Positions 25,145 to 33,669 of a stretch of DNA of 64,000 nt are shown piece by piece. The stretch comes from Oscillospiraceae bacterium (GTDB lineage Bacteria > Bacillota > Clostridia > Oscillospirales > Ruminococcaceae): positions 1 through 64,000 of the forward strand of contig SFFD01000001.1 of assembly GCA_004556975.1 (NCBI GenBank). The letters are read 5' to 3'. The position numbers and the translations under genes were made by a program. The notes under the pieces are model-generated. The model was not told the origin of the DNA. It saw only the letters and a program-made list of their open reading frames with translations, and made no database searches. How positions within the stretch are numbered: the stretch's first letter is position 1; each line of letters begins with the position of its first letter.

Positions 25145-27427
25145 ATGTTCAAATTTTCAGGGTTTTCTCAAAAAGCGAATGCCGCGGTCAATTACGCCAT
25201 TGCCGAAGCTTCAAGTCTTGGTCACTGCTTTGTAGGAAGCGAGCACCTTCTTTGGGGAATTGTAAAAGAGGGTTCTTGCTTTGAACTGCACAGCCTTATA
25301 AAATGCGGAATAAACAGCGATGCAATTACGGAAAAACTGCTTTCAACGATAGGAAGGGGAATAAAAACAAACCTTTCACCTACGGATTTAACTCCGGTCT
25401 GCAAACGGATTCTTGAAAATACGGTTAATGACCGGCGCATTTACGGCGCGGCGGCAGATATCAATAACATTATTGCTTCTATTTTGAAAGAGCAGAATTG
25501 CACGGCGGTAAAATATCTTGAAGCGTTTGGGTGCGATAAAGAGGCGCTTTTTCATGAAATTTGCACAGCAGGGCAAAGCTTTTCGTCTGATTTTTCCGTA
25601 AAAGAACGGCAGCGTGCGCAAAAAACGCCCAATCTTGATAAATTCAGCCGTGATCTTACAAAGCTTGCCAAAGAAGGCGCATTGGATCCGGTTATCGGGC
25701 GGGATAAGGAACTTTGCAGAGTTATGCAGATTCTTTCGCGAAGAACAAAGAATAACCCTTGCCTTATCGGTGAAGCCGGGGTTGGCAAAACCGCTGTGGC
25801 GGAGGGAATTGCTGCCCTTATTGCGGAAGGCAGGGCACCGGAAAATATAAAAACACACAGACTTTGTGCCCTTGACCTTTCGGCTATGGTGGCCGGAGCC
25901 AAATACCGCGGTGATTTTGAGGAACGGATAAAATCCGTGCTTGACGAAGTTACCCGCTGCGGAAATGTGATACTTTTTATAGATGAGGTGCACACAATTG
26001 TGGGCACAGGTTCGGCAGAGGGCGCCGTGGACGCTTCAAATATACTGAAACCGCAGCTTGCAAGAGGAGAAATCCAGGTAATAGGCGCAACCACAATAGA
26101 AGAATACAGACGGTTTATAGAAAAAGATTCGGCGCTGGAACGCCGCTTTCAATGCGTAATGATTGAAGAACCTTCGCAGGATGCGGCTGTGGGAATCCTG
26201 AAAGGAATACGCGAAAAATACGAATCTTTTCACAGGGTAAAAATTTCAGACGAAGCAGTTGAGGCTGCCGTGGGTCTTTCCGTAAGATATCTTACGGAAA
26301 GACGCCTTCCGGACAAAGCGATAGACCTTATGGATGAAGCGTGCTCAAAAAAAGCAATATCAAAAATAGGAAAAACGTCTGATGCTCAAGCGGGATTTAA
26401 CGGTACGGTAAGTGCAAATGACGTTGCCGATGTGCTAAAACTCTATACGGGAATTTCTGCCGGGGAATTTTCTTTGGATGAAAGCAGGCGCCTGATGAAA
26501 CTTGAGGAAGTTATTAAAAATAGGGTAATCGGTCAGGAAAAAGCAATTTCTGCCGTGGCAAGGGCTGTTCGCCGCAATCGTGCGGGTCTTCGCGAACCGC
26601 GACGGCCGGTGGGAGTTTTTCTTTTCACCGGGCCAAGCGGAGTGGGAAAGACGGAGCTTGCGAAAGCTATTGCAGAAGCGCTTTTCGGGGATGAAAAAGC
26701 ACTTTTGCGCTTTGATATGAGCGAGTATAACGATAAATCTGCGGTGAACAAGTTAATAGGCTCTCCTCCGGGATATGTGGGGTATGACGATGGCGGAAAG
26801 CTTACCGAAGCCATCCGCAGGCATCCGTATTCCGTGGTTCTCTTTGATGAGATTGAAAAGGCGGATTCGGGAATTTATAATCTTTTTCTGCAGCTTATGG
26901 ATGACGGATTCCTTACGGATTCTCAGGGAAGAAAGGCCAATTTCCGTAACAGCGTAATAATAATGACATCCAATATCGGTTCGGAAGCAATAAACGGGAA
27001 AGGCTGCATAGGATTTTGTTCAAACGAATATTCTTTCGGTAAAGCGGTGCATGTCGAAATGAAAAAAATCTTTTGCCCTGAATTTATAAACCGTATTGAC
27101 GAAACGGTGGTGTTCAACCGCCTTGATTTTTCAGCTGCCGTAAAAATTGCGGAAAAATACTACAAAAAACTGGCGGAACGCGCCGCAGTTTCCGGAATAG
27201 AGGTAAGTTTTTCAGATGAAGTAATTGTTTCTGCGGCAAAAAACGGCTTTGACCCGGAAAAGGGCGCGCGCCCGCTTGAAAGATATATAAGCGAAACAGC
27301 CGAAGACCCGATATCGGAAATGCTGCTTTCCGGCAGTCTGATACGGGGAGAAAAAGTCCTTTGCGATATCGATGGGAATGGAAAAATGATATTCAAAAAG
27401 GAAACTCCTTTGTTGCAAAACGCTTGA
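25145..27427 (+). CDS. ClpC/ClpA-type Clp protease ATPase subunit, short linker
   Basis: The protein has 760 residues. Two Clp_N repeats (about 1-145) are followed by AAA-1 (GEAGVGKT near 209, FIDEVHTIVGTG) and AAA-2 (GPSGVGKTELAK near 497, LFDEIEKAD). GCIGFCSN in the second module is an IGF-type loop that docks on ClpP, so it should act as the unfoldase of a Clp protease. Between the two modules the ClpC middle domain with its UVR motif is missing; MDEACSKKAI runs almost directly into the AAA-2 linker. ClpC usually has about 810 residues. Start chosen at ATG 25145, seven bases after AGAGGG. Confidence 0.88.
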   Translation: MFKFSGFSQKANAAVNYAIAEASSLGHCFVGSEHLLWGIVKEGSCFELHSLIKCGINSDAITEKLLSTIGRGIKTNLSPTDLTPVCKRILENTVNDRRIYGAAADINNIIASILKEQNCTAVKYLEAFGCDKEALFHEICTAGQSFSSDFSVKERQRAQKTPNLDKFSRDLTKLAKEGALDPVIGRDKELCRVMQILSRRTKNNPCLIGEAGVGKTAVAEGIAALIAEGRAPENIKTHRLCALDLSAMVAGAKYRGDFEERIKSVLDEVTRCGNVILFIDEVHTIVGTGSAEGAVDASNILKPQLARGEIQVIGATTIEEYRRFIEKDSALERRFQCVMIEEPSQDAAVGILKGIREKYESFHRVKISDEAVEAAVGLSVRYLTERRLPDKAIDLMDEACSKKAISKIGKTSDAQAGFNGTVSANDVADVLKLYTGISAGEFSLDESRRLMKLEEVIKNRVIGQEKAISAVARAVRRNRAGLREPRRPVGVFLFTGPSGVGKTELAKAIAEALFGDEKALLRFDMSEYNDKSAVNKLIGSPPGYVGYDDGGKLTEAIRRHPYSVVLFDEIEKADSGIYNLFLQLMDDGFLTDSQGRKANFRNSVIIMTSNIGSEAINGKGCIGFCSNEYSFGKAVHVEMKKIFCPEFINRIDETVVFNRLDFSAAVKIAEKYYKKLAERAAVSGIEVSFSDEVIVSAAKNGFDPEKGARPLERYISETAEDPISEMLLSGSLIRGEKVLCDIDGNGKMIFKKETPLLQNA

Positions 27428-27452
27428 CATTTTTATAAGAATGGAACATAAT
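27424..27452 (+). promoter_or_regulatory. Sigma-A promoter of tRNA-Gly, overlapping the clp gene end
   Basis: TTGACA (27424-27429), 17 bases and CATAAT (27447-27452). The -35 hexamer contains the stop codon of the Clp gene. Confidence 0.8.
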
Positions 27453-27469
27453 ATGTAATGACATAAATC

Positions 27470-27543
27470 GCAGGCATAGTTCATCGGTAGAACGGTCGCT
27501 TCCCAAGCCACAAAGGCGGGTTCGATTCCCGTTGCCTGCTCCA
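27470..27543 (+). tRNA. tRNA-Gly, anticodon CCC
   Basis: A 74-base cloverleaf with encoded CCA. The acceptor stem GCAGGCA / TGCCTGC pairs fully; the D arm is GTTC...GAAC; the anticodon loop TTCCCAA has CCC at 27502-27504; the T arm is GCGGG-TTCGATT-CCCGT. The anticodon stem GTCGC / GCCAC has one C-C mismatch in the middle. Confidence 0.93.
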
Positions 27544-27590
27544 ATAACCAAACCGTTTTTTGACTTTGCGGCAAAAAACGAAACAGTAAA

Positions 27591-27622
27591 TACAAAGCCG
27601 GAGAGAAATCTCCGGCTTTGTA
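27591..27622 (+). terminator. Stem-loop after tRNA-Gly
   Basis: TACAAAGCCGGAGA / TCTCCGGCTTTGTA pairs perfectly around a 4-base loop. A weaker hairpin (CGTTTTTTG / CAAAAAACG, 27554-27580) precedes it. Confidence 0.75.
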
Positions 27623-27728
27623 TATTTGCGCAGGAAATACGCCGCTTTAAATAAGCTCATAAGCTTTTGTATTGAATTTTTACATATGCGGTGTTATAAT
27701 GCAAAAACACCCTTGCAAAGGAGCAGCG

Positions 27729-28488
27729 ATGAGCATACTTGACGAATTTGACCCGAACAGCAATCCGCTTTTTACGCCGGAACATATTTACGGAAAAAGA
27801 GAAAAAATTGCGGACGTCTGCATAGTTACTTTTCACCACAGGGTGCTTGAAAAAGTGCTGGAGGAATACGCTCCTGCGGCGGCTGCCGCTGCGGCCACCG
27901 CAAACGGAAAGGTGAATATATTACCTGCTTGAAAACGGCGGAAAAAAGGTTTTGTTTTATATGAGCCCCATCGGCGCGCCCGCCGCAGGCGCAATTATGC
28001 ATGAGGTAAATGTGCTTACCGGGGCAGAAAAATTTATAGTGTTCGGAAGCTGCGGCGTGCTTGCGCCGGAAAAGTGCGCGGGAAAAATAATTGTTCCGAC
28101 GGAATCGTACAGGGACGAAGGATTTTCTTATCACTTCTTTCCGGCAGGGGATTATATAATAATGAAAAACAGCGAAGCCGTCGAAAAACACCTTAAAGCC
28201 GGTAAAGTTCCTTATGTTTCCGGCCGTAACTGGACTACCGATGCCATATATCGCGAAACGCCGGATAATATTGCCCGCCATAGAAAAGACGGCTGTATAA
28301 GCGTTGAGATGGAAGCGGCGGGTCTTCAGGCGGTGGCAGACTATATGGGAGCAGAGCTTTATATTTTCTTTTTCGGCGGAGATATTTTGGGCGAAAGCTG
28401 GGATATTGGAAATATGGGCGGCGAAAAGGAAAAAGAACGGCAACACGGGCTTTTTGATATTGCGATGGGCTTTGCCGCGGAAATATAG
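27729..28488 (+). pseudogene. Nucleoside phosphorylase (uridine/purine type), frameshifted
   Basis: The first part (ATG 27729 after AAAGGAGC) encodes 67 residues ending at TGA 27930-27932. The second frame is open from 27916 and reads IYYLLENGGKKVLFYMSPIG and on to 28488. Together they form a PNP/UDP family protein of about 250 residues: GAPAAGAIMHEV, FGSCGVLAPE, the ribose site CISVEMEAAG and the C-terminal active-site region. The family cleaves nucleosides with phosphate. One extra base near 27915-27918 explains the break. An unusual run of alanines (GEEYAPAAAA region) precedes it. Confidence 0.78.
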
Positions 28489-28553
28489 CTGTATTTTCCA
28501 ATAACCATAAAATATGATATTAGCAAGCCTGATGAAAAAGCAAAGGTGAAATT

Positions 28554-28998
28554 ATGGAAAACAATAAGATTTTAATACGCATGCTTGAAAAGGAAGAAAA
28601 GCCCGAAGCGCTTGAGCTTATATGGGAAGTGTTCAGCCGGTTGAGGCGCCGGACTATTCCCCGGAAGGAATAAGTTCTTTCAGGGAAATACTAGATGACA
28701 GCGAATACATAAATGAAAGAGATTTTTACGGAGCCTTTGACGGCGAAAAAATGGTAGGCGTACTCGGAAGGGAAAAACCGCACACATAAATTTCTTTTTT
28801 GTTAAAAAAGAATATCACCGTAAAGGCATAGGAAGAAAGCTTTTTGAAGCTATGCTGAACGACTGTGACGAAAAAAGAATAACCGTAAACGCTTCTCCTT
28901 ATGCGGTAAATATATATAAGCATTTTGGATTTGTTCCTACGGATTCGGAACAGGAAACAAAGGGAATAAAATATACACCCATGGCGCTTGACAGATGA
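28554..28998 (+). pseudogene. GNAT family N-acetyltransferase, broken by two frameshifts
   Basis: Three frames join into one acetyltransferase of about 147 residues. Frame one (ATG 28554, after AAAGGTG) gives LEKEEKPEALELIWEVF; near 28635 the reading shifts to VEAPDYSPEGISSFREIL and runs to a TAA after KPHT; near 28780, at a CACACA repeat, it shifts again to NFFFVKKEYHRKGIGRKLFE, the acetyl-CoA loop, and ends at 28998 with YKHFGFVPTD in between. The pattern EAPDY plus HRKGIGRKL is typical of GNAT enzymes. As it stands no full product is made. Confidence 0.8.
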
Positions 28999-29010
28999 AA
29001 TAATTTTTTC

Positions 29011-29039
29011 TTGCACTTGCGCCTTCTTCGTGATAAGAT
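29011..29039 (+). promoter_or_regulatory. Sigma-A type promoter of the aldo/keto reductase gene
   Basis: TTGCAC (29011-29016), 17 bases, TAAGAT (29034-29039), 38 bases before the ATG. Confidence 0.65.
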
Positions 29040-29077
29040 ATTTCACATATCAAAAAGAAACGGAAAAGAGTGATATT

Positions 29078-30103
29078 ATGGCAAAGGTTACCCTTGGCTC
29101 AACCGGAATCACCGTTGAGCAGAATGCATTCGGCGCACTGCCGGTACAACGTGACAACATGGAAACGGCGGTGAAAATTCTTCGCAAGGCGTACGACGGC
29201 GGAATGAGATTTTTCGATACCGCAAGAGCTTATACCGACAGCGAAGAAAAAATCGGCGAAGCTCTTTCTGATGTGCGCGGCAAAATCTATATTGCAAGCA
29301 AGACCCATGCAAAGACTCCAAAAGAATTCTGGGCGGACCTTGAAACAACCCTTCACAATCTGCGCACAGATTATCTTGATATTTATCAGTTCCATATGGC
29401 GCCGCAGTGTTTCGCTCCGGGCGACGGTACCGGGATGTACGAGTGTATGCTTGAGGCAAAAAAGCGCGGAATGATAAGGCATATAGGAATTACAGCGCAC
29501 AAAATCGGCGTGGCGCTGGAAGCGGCAAAGTCCGGACTTTATGAAACCCTGCAATTTCCGTTCAGCTATCTTTCCGGCGAACGTGAAATTGAACTTGTGA
29601 AAATCTGCAGGGAAAACAATGTGGGATTTATTGCCATGAAAGCGCTTGCCGGCGGACTTATAAACAATTCCGCCGCAGCATATGCCTATATTGCGCAGTT
29701 TGATAACGTACTGCCGATTTGGGGAATCCAGCGCATGAGCGAGCTTGACGAATTTTTGAGCTATATGGAAAATCCCCCGGAAATGACGGAAGAAATCAGC
29801 AGAATTATTGAAGACGACAAAGCGGCTCTTGCAGGGGATTTTTGCCGCGGATGCGGATACTGTATGCCGTGCCCTGCGGGGATAAGTATTCCCGACTGTG
29901 CAAGAATGTCTCTTATGGTGCGGCGCGCGCCATCCGCAGGCTGGCTTGGAGAAAAGATGCAGGAAGAGATGAAAAAGACCGAAAATTGCCTTCATTGCGG
30001 CGCATGTATGAAAAAATGCCCATATTCGCTTAACATTCCGGAGCTGCTTATTAAGAATTATGAGGATTATAAAAAAATTCTGGCGGGAGAAATTACGGTT
30101 TGA
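29078..30103 (+). CDS. Aldo/keto reductase with C-terminal iron-sulfur domain
   Basis: The protein has 341 residues. A TIM-barrel aldo/keto reductase domain (about 1-250) keeps the catalytic Asp/Tyr (FFDTARAYTDSEEKIGEAL), Lys (IASKTHA) and His (YQFHMAPQ). The C-terminus has a 4Fe-4S dicluster-type arrangement: CRGCGYCMPCPAG and CLHCGACMKKCP. Such fusions occur in anaerobes and presumably accept electrons from ferredoxin-like carriers; the substrate is unknown. Start at ATG 29078; the longer frame reaches back into the broken GNAT gene. Confidence 0.88.
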   Translation: MAKVTLGSTGITVEQNAFGALPVQRDNMETAVKILRKAYDGGMRFFDTARAYTDSEEKIGEALSDVRGKIYIASKTHAKTPKEFWADLETTLHNLRTDYLDIYQFHMAPQCFAPGDGTGMYECMLEAKKRGMIRHIGITAHKIGVALEAAKSGLYETLQFPFSYLSGEREIELVKICRENNVGFIAMKALAGGLINNSAAAYAYIAQFDNVLPIWGIQRMSELDEFLSYMENPPEMTEEISRIIEDDKAALAGDFCRGCGYCMPCPAGISIPDCARMSLMVRRAPSAGWLGEKMQEEMKKTENCLHCGACMKKCPYSLNIPELLIKNYEDYKKILAGEITV

Positions 30104-30109
30104 TTTATA

Positions 30110-30148
30110 AAAAAGGCTTTGTGCTGGTTAGCCGCACAAAGCCTTTTT
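30110..30148 (+). terminator. Bidirectional terminator
   Basis: AAAAAGGCTTTGTGC / GCACAAAGCCTTTTT around a 9-base loop, between convergent genes. Confidence 0.9.
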
Positions 30149-30149
30149 G

Positions 30150-30812
30150 CTATTCAATTTCAATCAGGGAATGTTCGCCGAAGTCGAGGATATTTCCTGT
30201 TTTATAGGCGACCGGCGAACGGAAAATCGGGCCGTCGACGGTAAGTGTGTGATACTCACCGTTTTCGCCGCATACATCTATGCCGCAGCGGGACATTTCC
30301 TCAAGCACGCGCTCGTCAATTACTTTGCCGAGCAGGCTTTTCGGCAGCTTTGTGTTGTCTATGGACTTTATAACGCATTTGTAACCCAAGTTGATTATTT
30401 CGCGCACATTTTCGGTGCGGTCTGCGTGCCAAAGAGGATACACGGCGGAAAGACCTGCGCTTTTGCAGCGTTCCTCGCCCCAAAGGCGGTGCTCCTCAAT
30501 GTCAATATCTCCAAAGCAGGCAAATTCCGCACCAAGCTGCTTCGATTTGCGCAGAGCAGATTCCATGGCAAGGTGATATTCAGCACCGGATGACGGAACA
30601 CAGAGCAGCGGGATTTGCAGCGCGGCGGAATATCGTTTCAACATTTCTTCGTTTGCACCGTGGAAAAATGACCGCCCAGAATCAGGATTAAACATTACCA
30701 GCAGCGCCATGGGAATTCCGCCCGCCGCAATGGCTTTGTGCAAAGCAAGGGTGCTGTCCTTTCCACAGCTGTAAGACATAACAAATTTTTTGCCGTTAAC
30801 TTCCGTGCTCAT
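30150..30812 (-). CDS. Dph6-like ATP pyrophosphatase (diphthine-ammonia ligase family)
   Basis: The protein has 220 residues. SYSCGKDSTLALHKA is the PP-loop of N-type ATP pyrophosphatases, and CGENGEYHTLTVDGPIF is the family's C-terminal signature. Eukaryotic and archaeal members amidate diphthine on EF-2; bacteria lack diphthamide, so the bacterial substrate is unknown. Its ATG overlaps the stop of the glycosyltransferase gene by four bases. Confidence 0.85.
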   Translation of the reverse strand: MSTEVNGKKFVMSYSCGKDSTLALHKAIAAGGIPMALLVMFNPDSGRSFFHGANEEMLKRYSAALQIPLLCVPSSGAEYHLAMESALRKSKQLGAEFACFGDIDIEEHRLWGEERCKSAGLSAVYPLWHADRTENVREIINLGYKCVIKSIDNTKLPKSLLGKVIDERVLEEMSRCGIDVCGENGEYHTLTVDGPIFRSPVAYKTGNILDFGEHSLIEIE

Positions 30813-31750
30813 GCAATCAGTTCTTCCTCAATGAAATATTTCGGGCGGTGCTTTGTTTCAAGGTATGCTTTGCCGATATATTCGCCTATAATTCCGATTG
30901 CGGCAAGGTTGGTTCCGCTGCAAAGAAATACACAAGAAATTATCCATCCGGCGGAGCCTTTGAGCACGCCGGCGATGCTCAAAATGAGCATTATGAGCAT
31001 GGCAAAAAGCGAAAGCCCAACCGTGAGCACGCCCACTCCTAAAATCATTTCAATGGGGCGGGTGCTGAAGGAAGTAATGCCGTTCCAGGCAAGGTCAAGC
31101 ATTTTTTTGAGCGTATATTTGCTTTCGCCTGCAAGCCGCTCGTGCCTTTCATAGAATACAACGCCGGATTTGTAGCCTATCATCGGCACCATTCCGCGAA
31201 GGAAGAGGTTAACCTCTTCAAATTCCGAAAGCGCCTGAATGGCACGGCTGCTCATAAGGCGGAAATCCGCATGATTGAAAATGATTTGAGCACCGAAAAG
31301 CCGCATTACTTTATAATAACCCTCTGCGGTAAATCTTTTCATAAACTTGTCGCTGTCGCGCTTATTACGAACGCCGTAAACTATATCGCAGCCGTCATTA
31401 AATTTTAATATCATCTGGTCAATGGCGTCAACATCGTCCTGAAGGTCGGCGTCAATGGAAATGGCAGCGTCACAGTGGGGCATTGCCGCCATAAGTCCGG
31501 CATAAAGAGCGTTCTGATGACCGCGGTTGCGTGAAAGCTTAAACCCGCAAAATATAGGCTTCTTTTCATGGTATTCTTTGATCATATTCCAGGTATCATC
31601 GGAAGAACCGTCGTCCACAAAAAGAATACGGCTTTCTTCGGAAATCATACCCTTGCGCATAAGAGCAAAATATTTGTCTGAAAGAATACGTACGGTTTCG
31701 GGCAAAGCTTCTTCTTCATTATAGCAGGGCACTACGGTATAAAGTATCAT
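30809..31750 (-). CDS. Family 2 glycosyltransferase, DPM1/GtrB-like, membrane-bound
   Basis: The protein has 313 residues. A GT-A domain (about 1-225) has VVPCYNEEEALPET, VDDGSSDDTW, SIDADLQDD and NHADFRLMS. Two hydrophobic segments follow (MILGVGVLTVGLSLFAMLIM and the stretch around GWIISCVFLCSG). The type moves a sugar from a nucleotide to polyprenyl phosphate. A GtrA flippase-like gene lies 0.8 kb away on the opposite strand, a common functional partner. ATG 31750 has AGGTGA before it; GTG 31759, overlapping the previous stop, is an alternative. Confidence 0.88.
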   Translation of the reverse strand: MILYTVVPCYNEEEALPETVRILSDKYFALMRKGMISEESRILFVDDGSSDDTWNMIKEYHEKKPIFCGFKLSRNRGHQNALYAGLMAAMPHCDAAISIDADLQDDVDAIDQMILKFNDGCDIVYGVRNKRDSDKFMKRFTAEGYYKVMRLFGAQIIFNHADFRLMSSRAIQALSEFEEVNLFLRGMVPMIGYKSGVVFYERHERLAGESKYTLKKMLDLAWNGITSFSTRPIEMILGVGVLTVGLSLFAMLIMLILSIAGVLKGSAGWIISCVFLCSGTNLAAIGIIGEYIGKAYLETKHRPKYFIEEELIA

Positions 31751-31755
31751 TTTTG

Positions 31756-32460
31756 TCACCTGTCTTTCTCAATCAAATCAAGTTCACTTTCATCAAGTTC
31801 GCGGCATTGTCCTTCGGGAAGATTTTCAGGAAGGGAAAAGCCGCCTATTGAAATCCGCTTAAGCGCAGTTACTTTTGCGCCAAAACAACCGAACATCCTT
31901 TTAATCTGATGATACCGCCCCTCAAAAAGTGTTACGGTGCAGTCGTATTTTCCGCCGAACGCAAGCCCTGCGGGCTTGCATACTCCGTCCGAAAGGGCTA
32001 CGCCTTTTTCAAAAGCCTCTTTCATCTCCGCCGTCACCGGAATATCAAGGGTTACGGCATAGCTTTTTTTTACGTGCTTTTTGGGCGAAAGTATGCGGTG
32101 GGCGAAATCGCCGTCATCGGTTATAATCATAAGGCCGGTGGTATCTTTGTCAAGCCTTCCAGCGGGGAAAAGTCCTTTTCGGAAAAGCTCCGGAGGAACA
32201 AGCTCCAAAACGGTATGCTGACTTTCATCCTCTGTGGCGGAAACATAGCCTTGCGGTTTGTTAAGTACAATATATATGTGTTTGTTTTTACTTATTTTAT
32301 TGCCGTCGAGAAGAATTTCATCGCTTTCGGATACTTTATGGTCAGAAAGCTTTACAACTGCGCCGTTTACTGTTACTTTACCGTGAGAAACGGCGATTTT
32401 TGCGTCTTTGCGTGACAAACCGGTTCTGTCCGCTATGTATTTGTCAAGTCGTTCCGCGAT
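31756..32460 (-). CDS. RsuA/RluB-family 16S rRNA pseudouridine synthase, apparent ATC start
   Basis: An N-terminal S4 RNA-binding domain (RLDKYIADRTGLSRKDAKIA) precedes the catalytic domain with GRLDKDTTGLMIITDDG (catalytic Asp), KKSYAVTLD and YHQIKRMFG. It converts a uridine of 16S rRNA to pseudouridine. The first recognised start, TTG at 32418, would delete the beginning of the S4 domain. Upstream codons remain in frame to AAAGGAG, and the codon six bases after that site is ATC (32460). I therefore give 234 codons from the ATC, with the start itself uncertain. Confidence 0.8.
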   Translation of the reverse strand: MAERLDKYIADRTGLSRKDAKIAVSHGKVTVNGAVVKLSDHKVSESDEILLDGNKISKNKHIYIVLNKPQGYVSATEDESQHTVLELVPPELFRKGLFPAGRLDKDTTGLMIITDDGDFAHRILSPKKHVKKSYAVTLDIPVTAEMKEAFEKGVALSDGVCKPAGLAFGGKYDCTVTLFEGRYHQIKRMFGCFGAKVTALKRISIGGFSLPENLPEGQCRELDESELDLIEKDR

Positions 32461-32554
32461 AAAGCACTCCTTTCAGGAACCTTTTCGCGCAGGGATTGAT
32501 TTCCCTTGCAAAAAGGCATAGAATATAATAAATCAAAAACCGAGGTAAAGCAAA

Positions 32555-33022
32555 TTGAAAGATTTAATAAATTTTATAAAAAAGTTTTTTTCGCTTCTTT
32601 TTAAAGGCAATTTCAAAGCCTTGTTTATAGAACCTACCGACGACGGCTTTATGCAGTTTTTTCGATATATCTTCGTAGGCGGCGCTTCATTTGTGACGGA
32701 TTATGCGCTTTTGCACCTGATAACCGAAGTCGGGGTATATTATCTTATTTCAGGAGTTATATCCTTCCTTGCGGGGCTTTGGGTAAACTATGCGCTGTCA
32801 AAGCTGCTGGTGTTCCAGAAAAAAACCTCCGGCGCAGAAAAAGCAAAGGAAATGTTTGTTTTTGCCGTTGTTGCCGTAACCGGCCTTGCCATGACGGAGG
32901 GACTTATGTGGGTGTTTACAGAAAAGCTTAACTGGTACTATATGATTTCAAAAGCCGTTGCCGCAATTATAGTGCTTTTTTGGAACTTCTTTGCCAAAAA
33001 GCTTTTGCTTTACAGAAAATAA
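32555..33022 (+). CDS. GtrA family membrane protein
   Basis: The protein has 155 residues with four membrane segments: FFRYIFVGGASFVTDYALLH opens the domain and WNFFAKKLLLYRK closes it, both typical of GtrA. The family helps move polyprenyl-linked sugars across the membrane for surface glycosylation. TTG start with GAGGTAAAG upstream; a TATAAT at 32524-32529 probably belongs to its promoter. The 3' end overlaps the convergent gene by 13 bases. Confidence 0.88.
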   Translation: MKDLINFIKKFFSLLFKGNFKALFIEPTDDGFMQFFRYIFVGGASFVTDYALLHLITEVGVYYLISGVISFLAGLWVNYALSKLLVFQKKTSGAEKAKEMFVFAVVAVTGLAMTEGLMWVFTEKLNWYYMISKAVAAIIVLFWNFFAKKLLLYRK

Positions 33023-33669
33023 AGTCTGCTGACGCCAAAGGTAATAAGGCCCAAAAGGAAAAAAGCAAGCAGGGAAAGCGCAATGTTCCGAATAAAGCAT
33101 TTTGTGCCGATGAGCTTGCGGTCAATGAAAAAATAAGGGTAGGGCGTATCCTTTCCGTAAATGTTTATTCCGTGAGCCGCCCTTGAAAGGATATATACGG
33201 AATATGCCGCAGGCACGGCCAGCCAAGAGAATACGCAGTAAAACGGAAGATTCTTATCGGCAAACAAAAGCCAAAACGCCAAAGAGCCAAGAGGCACAAT
33301 ATAGTGAACGCAAAGATTATTGGGGGTTATGACTCCGCCGGATTTTTCCGCGTCGGTCATTGACTCCCTTTTTATTTTTATTGCAGGATAAAGTATGAAA
33401 TGATACACAAGAAAAGTAATAACTATTGTGTTTGTAACCGTGTACTGCAAAATGGGGCTGCGCACGGCGCAATAAAAACCGCTTTTCGGCACAAACAGCG
33501 AAGCAAGTACACAAAGCTGATACACCAGCACAATAATATTGCTTAAATTTGTATAATATGAAAACAGGTTGTGGCTGTGATTGGGATTTTTCATACATCC
33601 GCCGAGAAAAAGTCCGTAAAAAGCAGCAAATATGATAATTATGCTTGAAAGAGCTTCAAAAAGAATCAT
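33010..33669 (-). CDS. Pr6Pr-like integral membrane protein
   Basis: The protein has 219 residues and six or so hydrophobic segments. LFSYYTNLSNIIVLVYQL, VHYIVPLGSLAFWLLF and the end region KDTPYPYFFIDRKLIG are motifs of the Pr6Pr family of unknown function. The start codon overlaps the stop of the YgiQ gene by four bases, so it is coupled to it. Confidence 0.75.
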   Translation of the reverse strand: MILFEALSSIIIIFAAFYGLFLGGCMKNPNHSHNLFSYYTNLSNIIVLVYQLCVLASLFVPKSGFYCAVRSPILQYTVTNTIVITFLVYHFILYPAIKIKRESMTDAEKSGGVITPNNLCVHYIVPLGSLAFWLLFADKNLPFYCVFSWLAVPAAYSVYILSRAAHGINIYGKDTPYPYFFIDRKLIGTKCFIRNIALSLLAFFLLGLITFGVSRLYFL

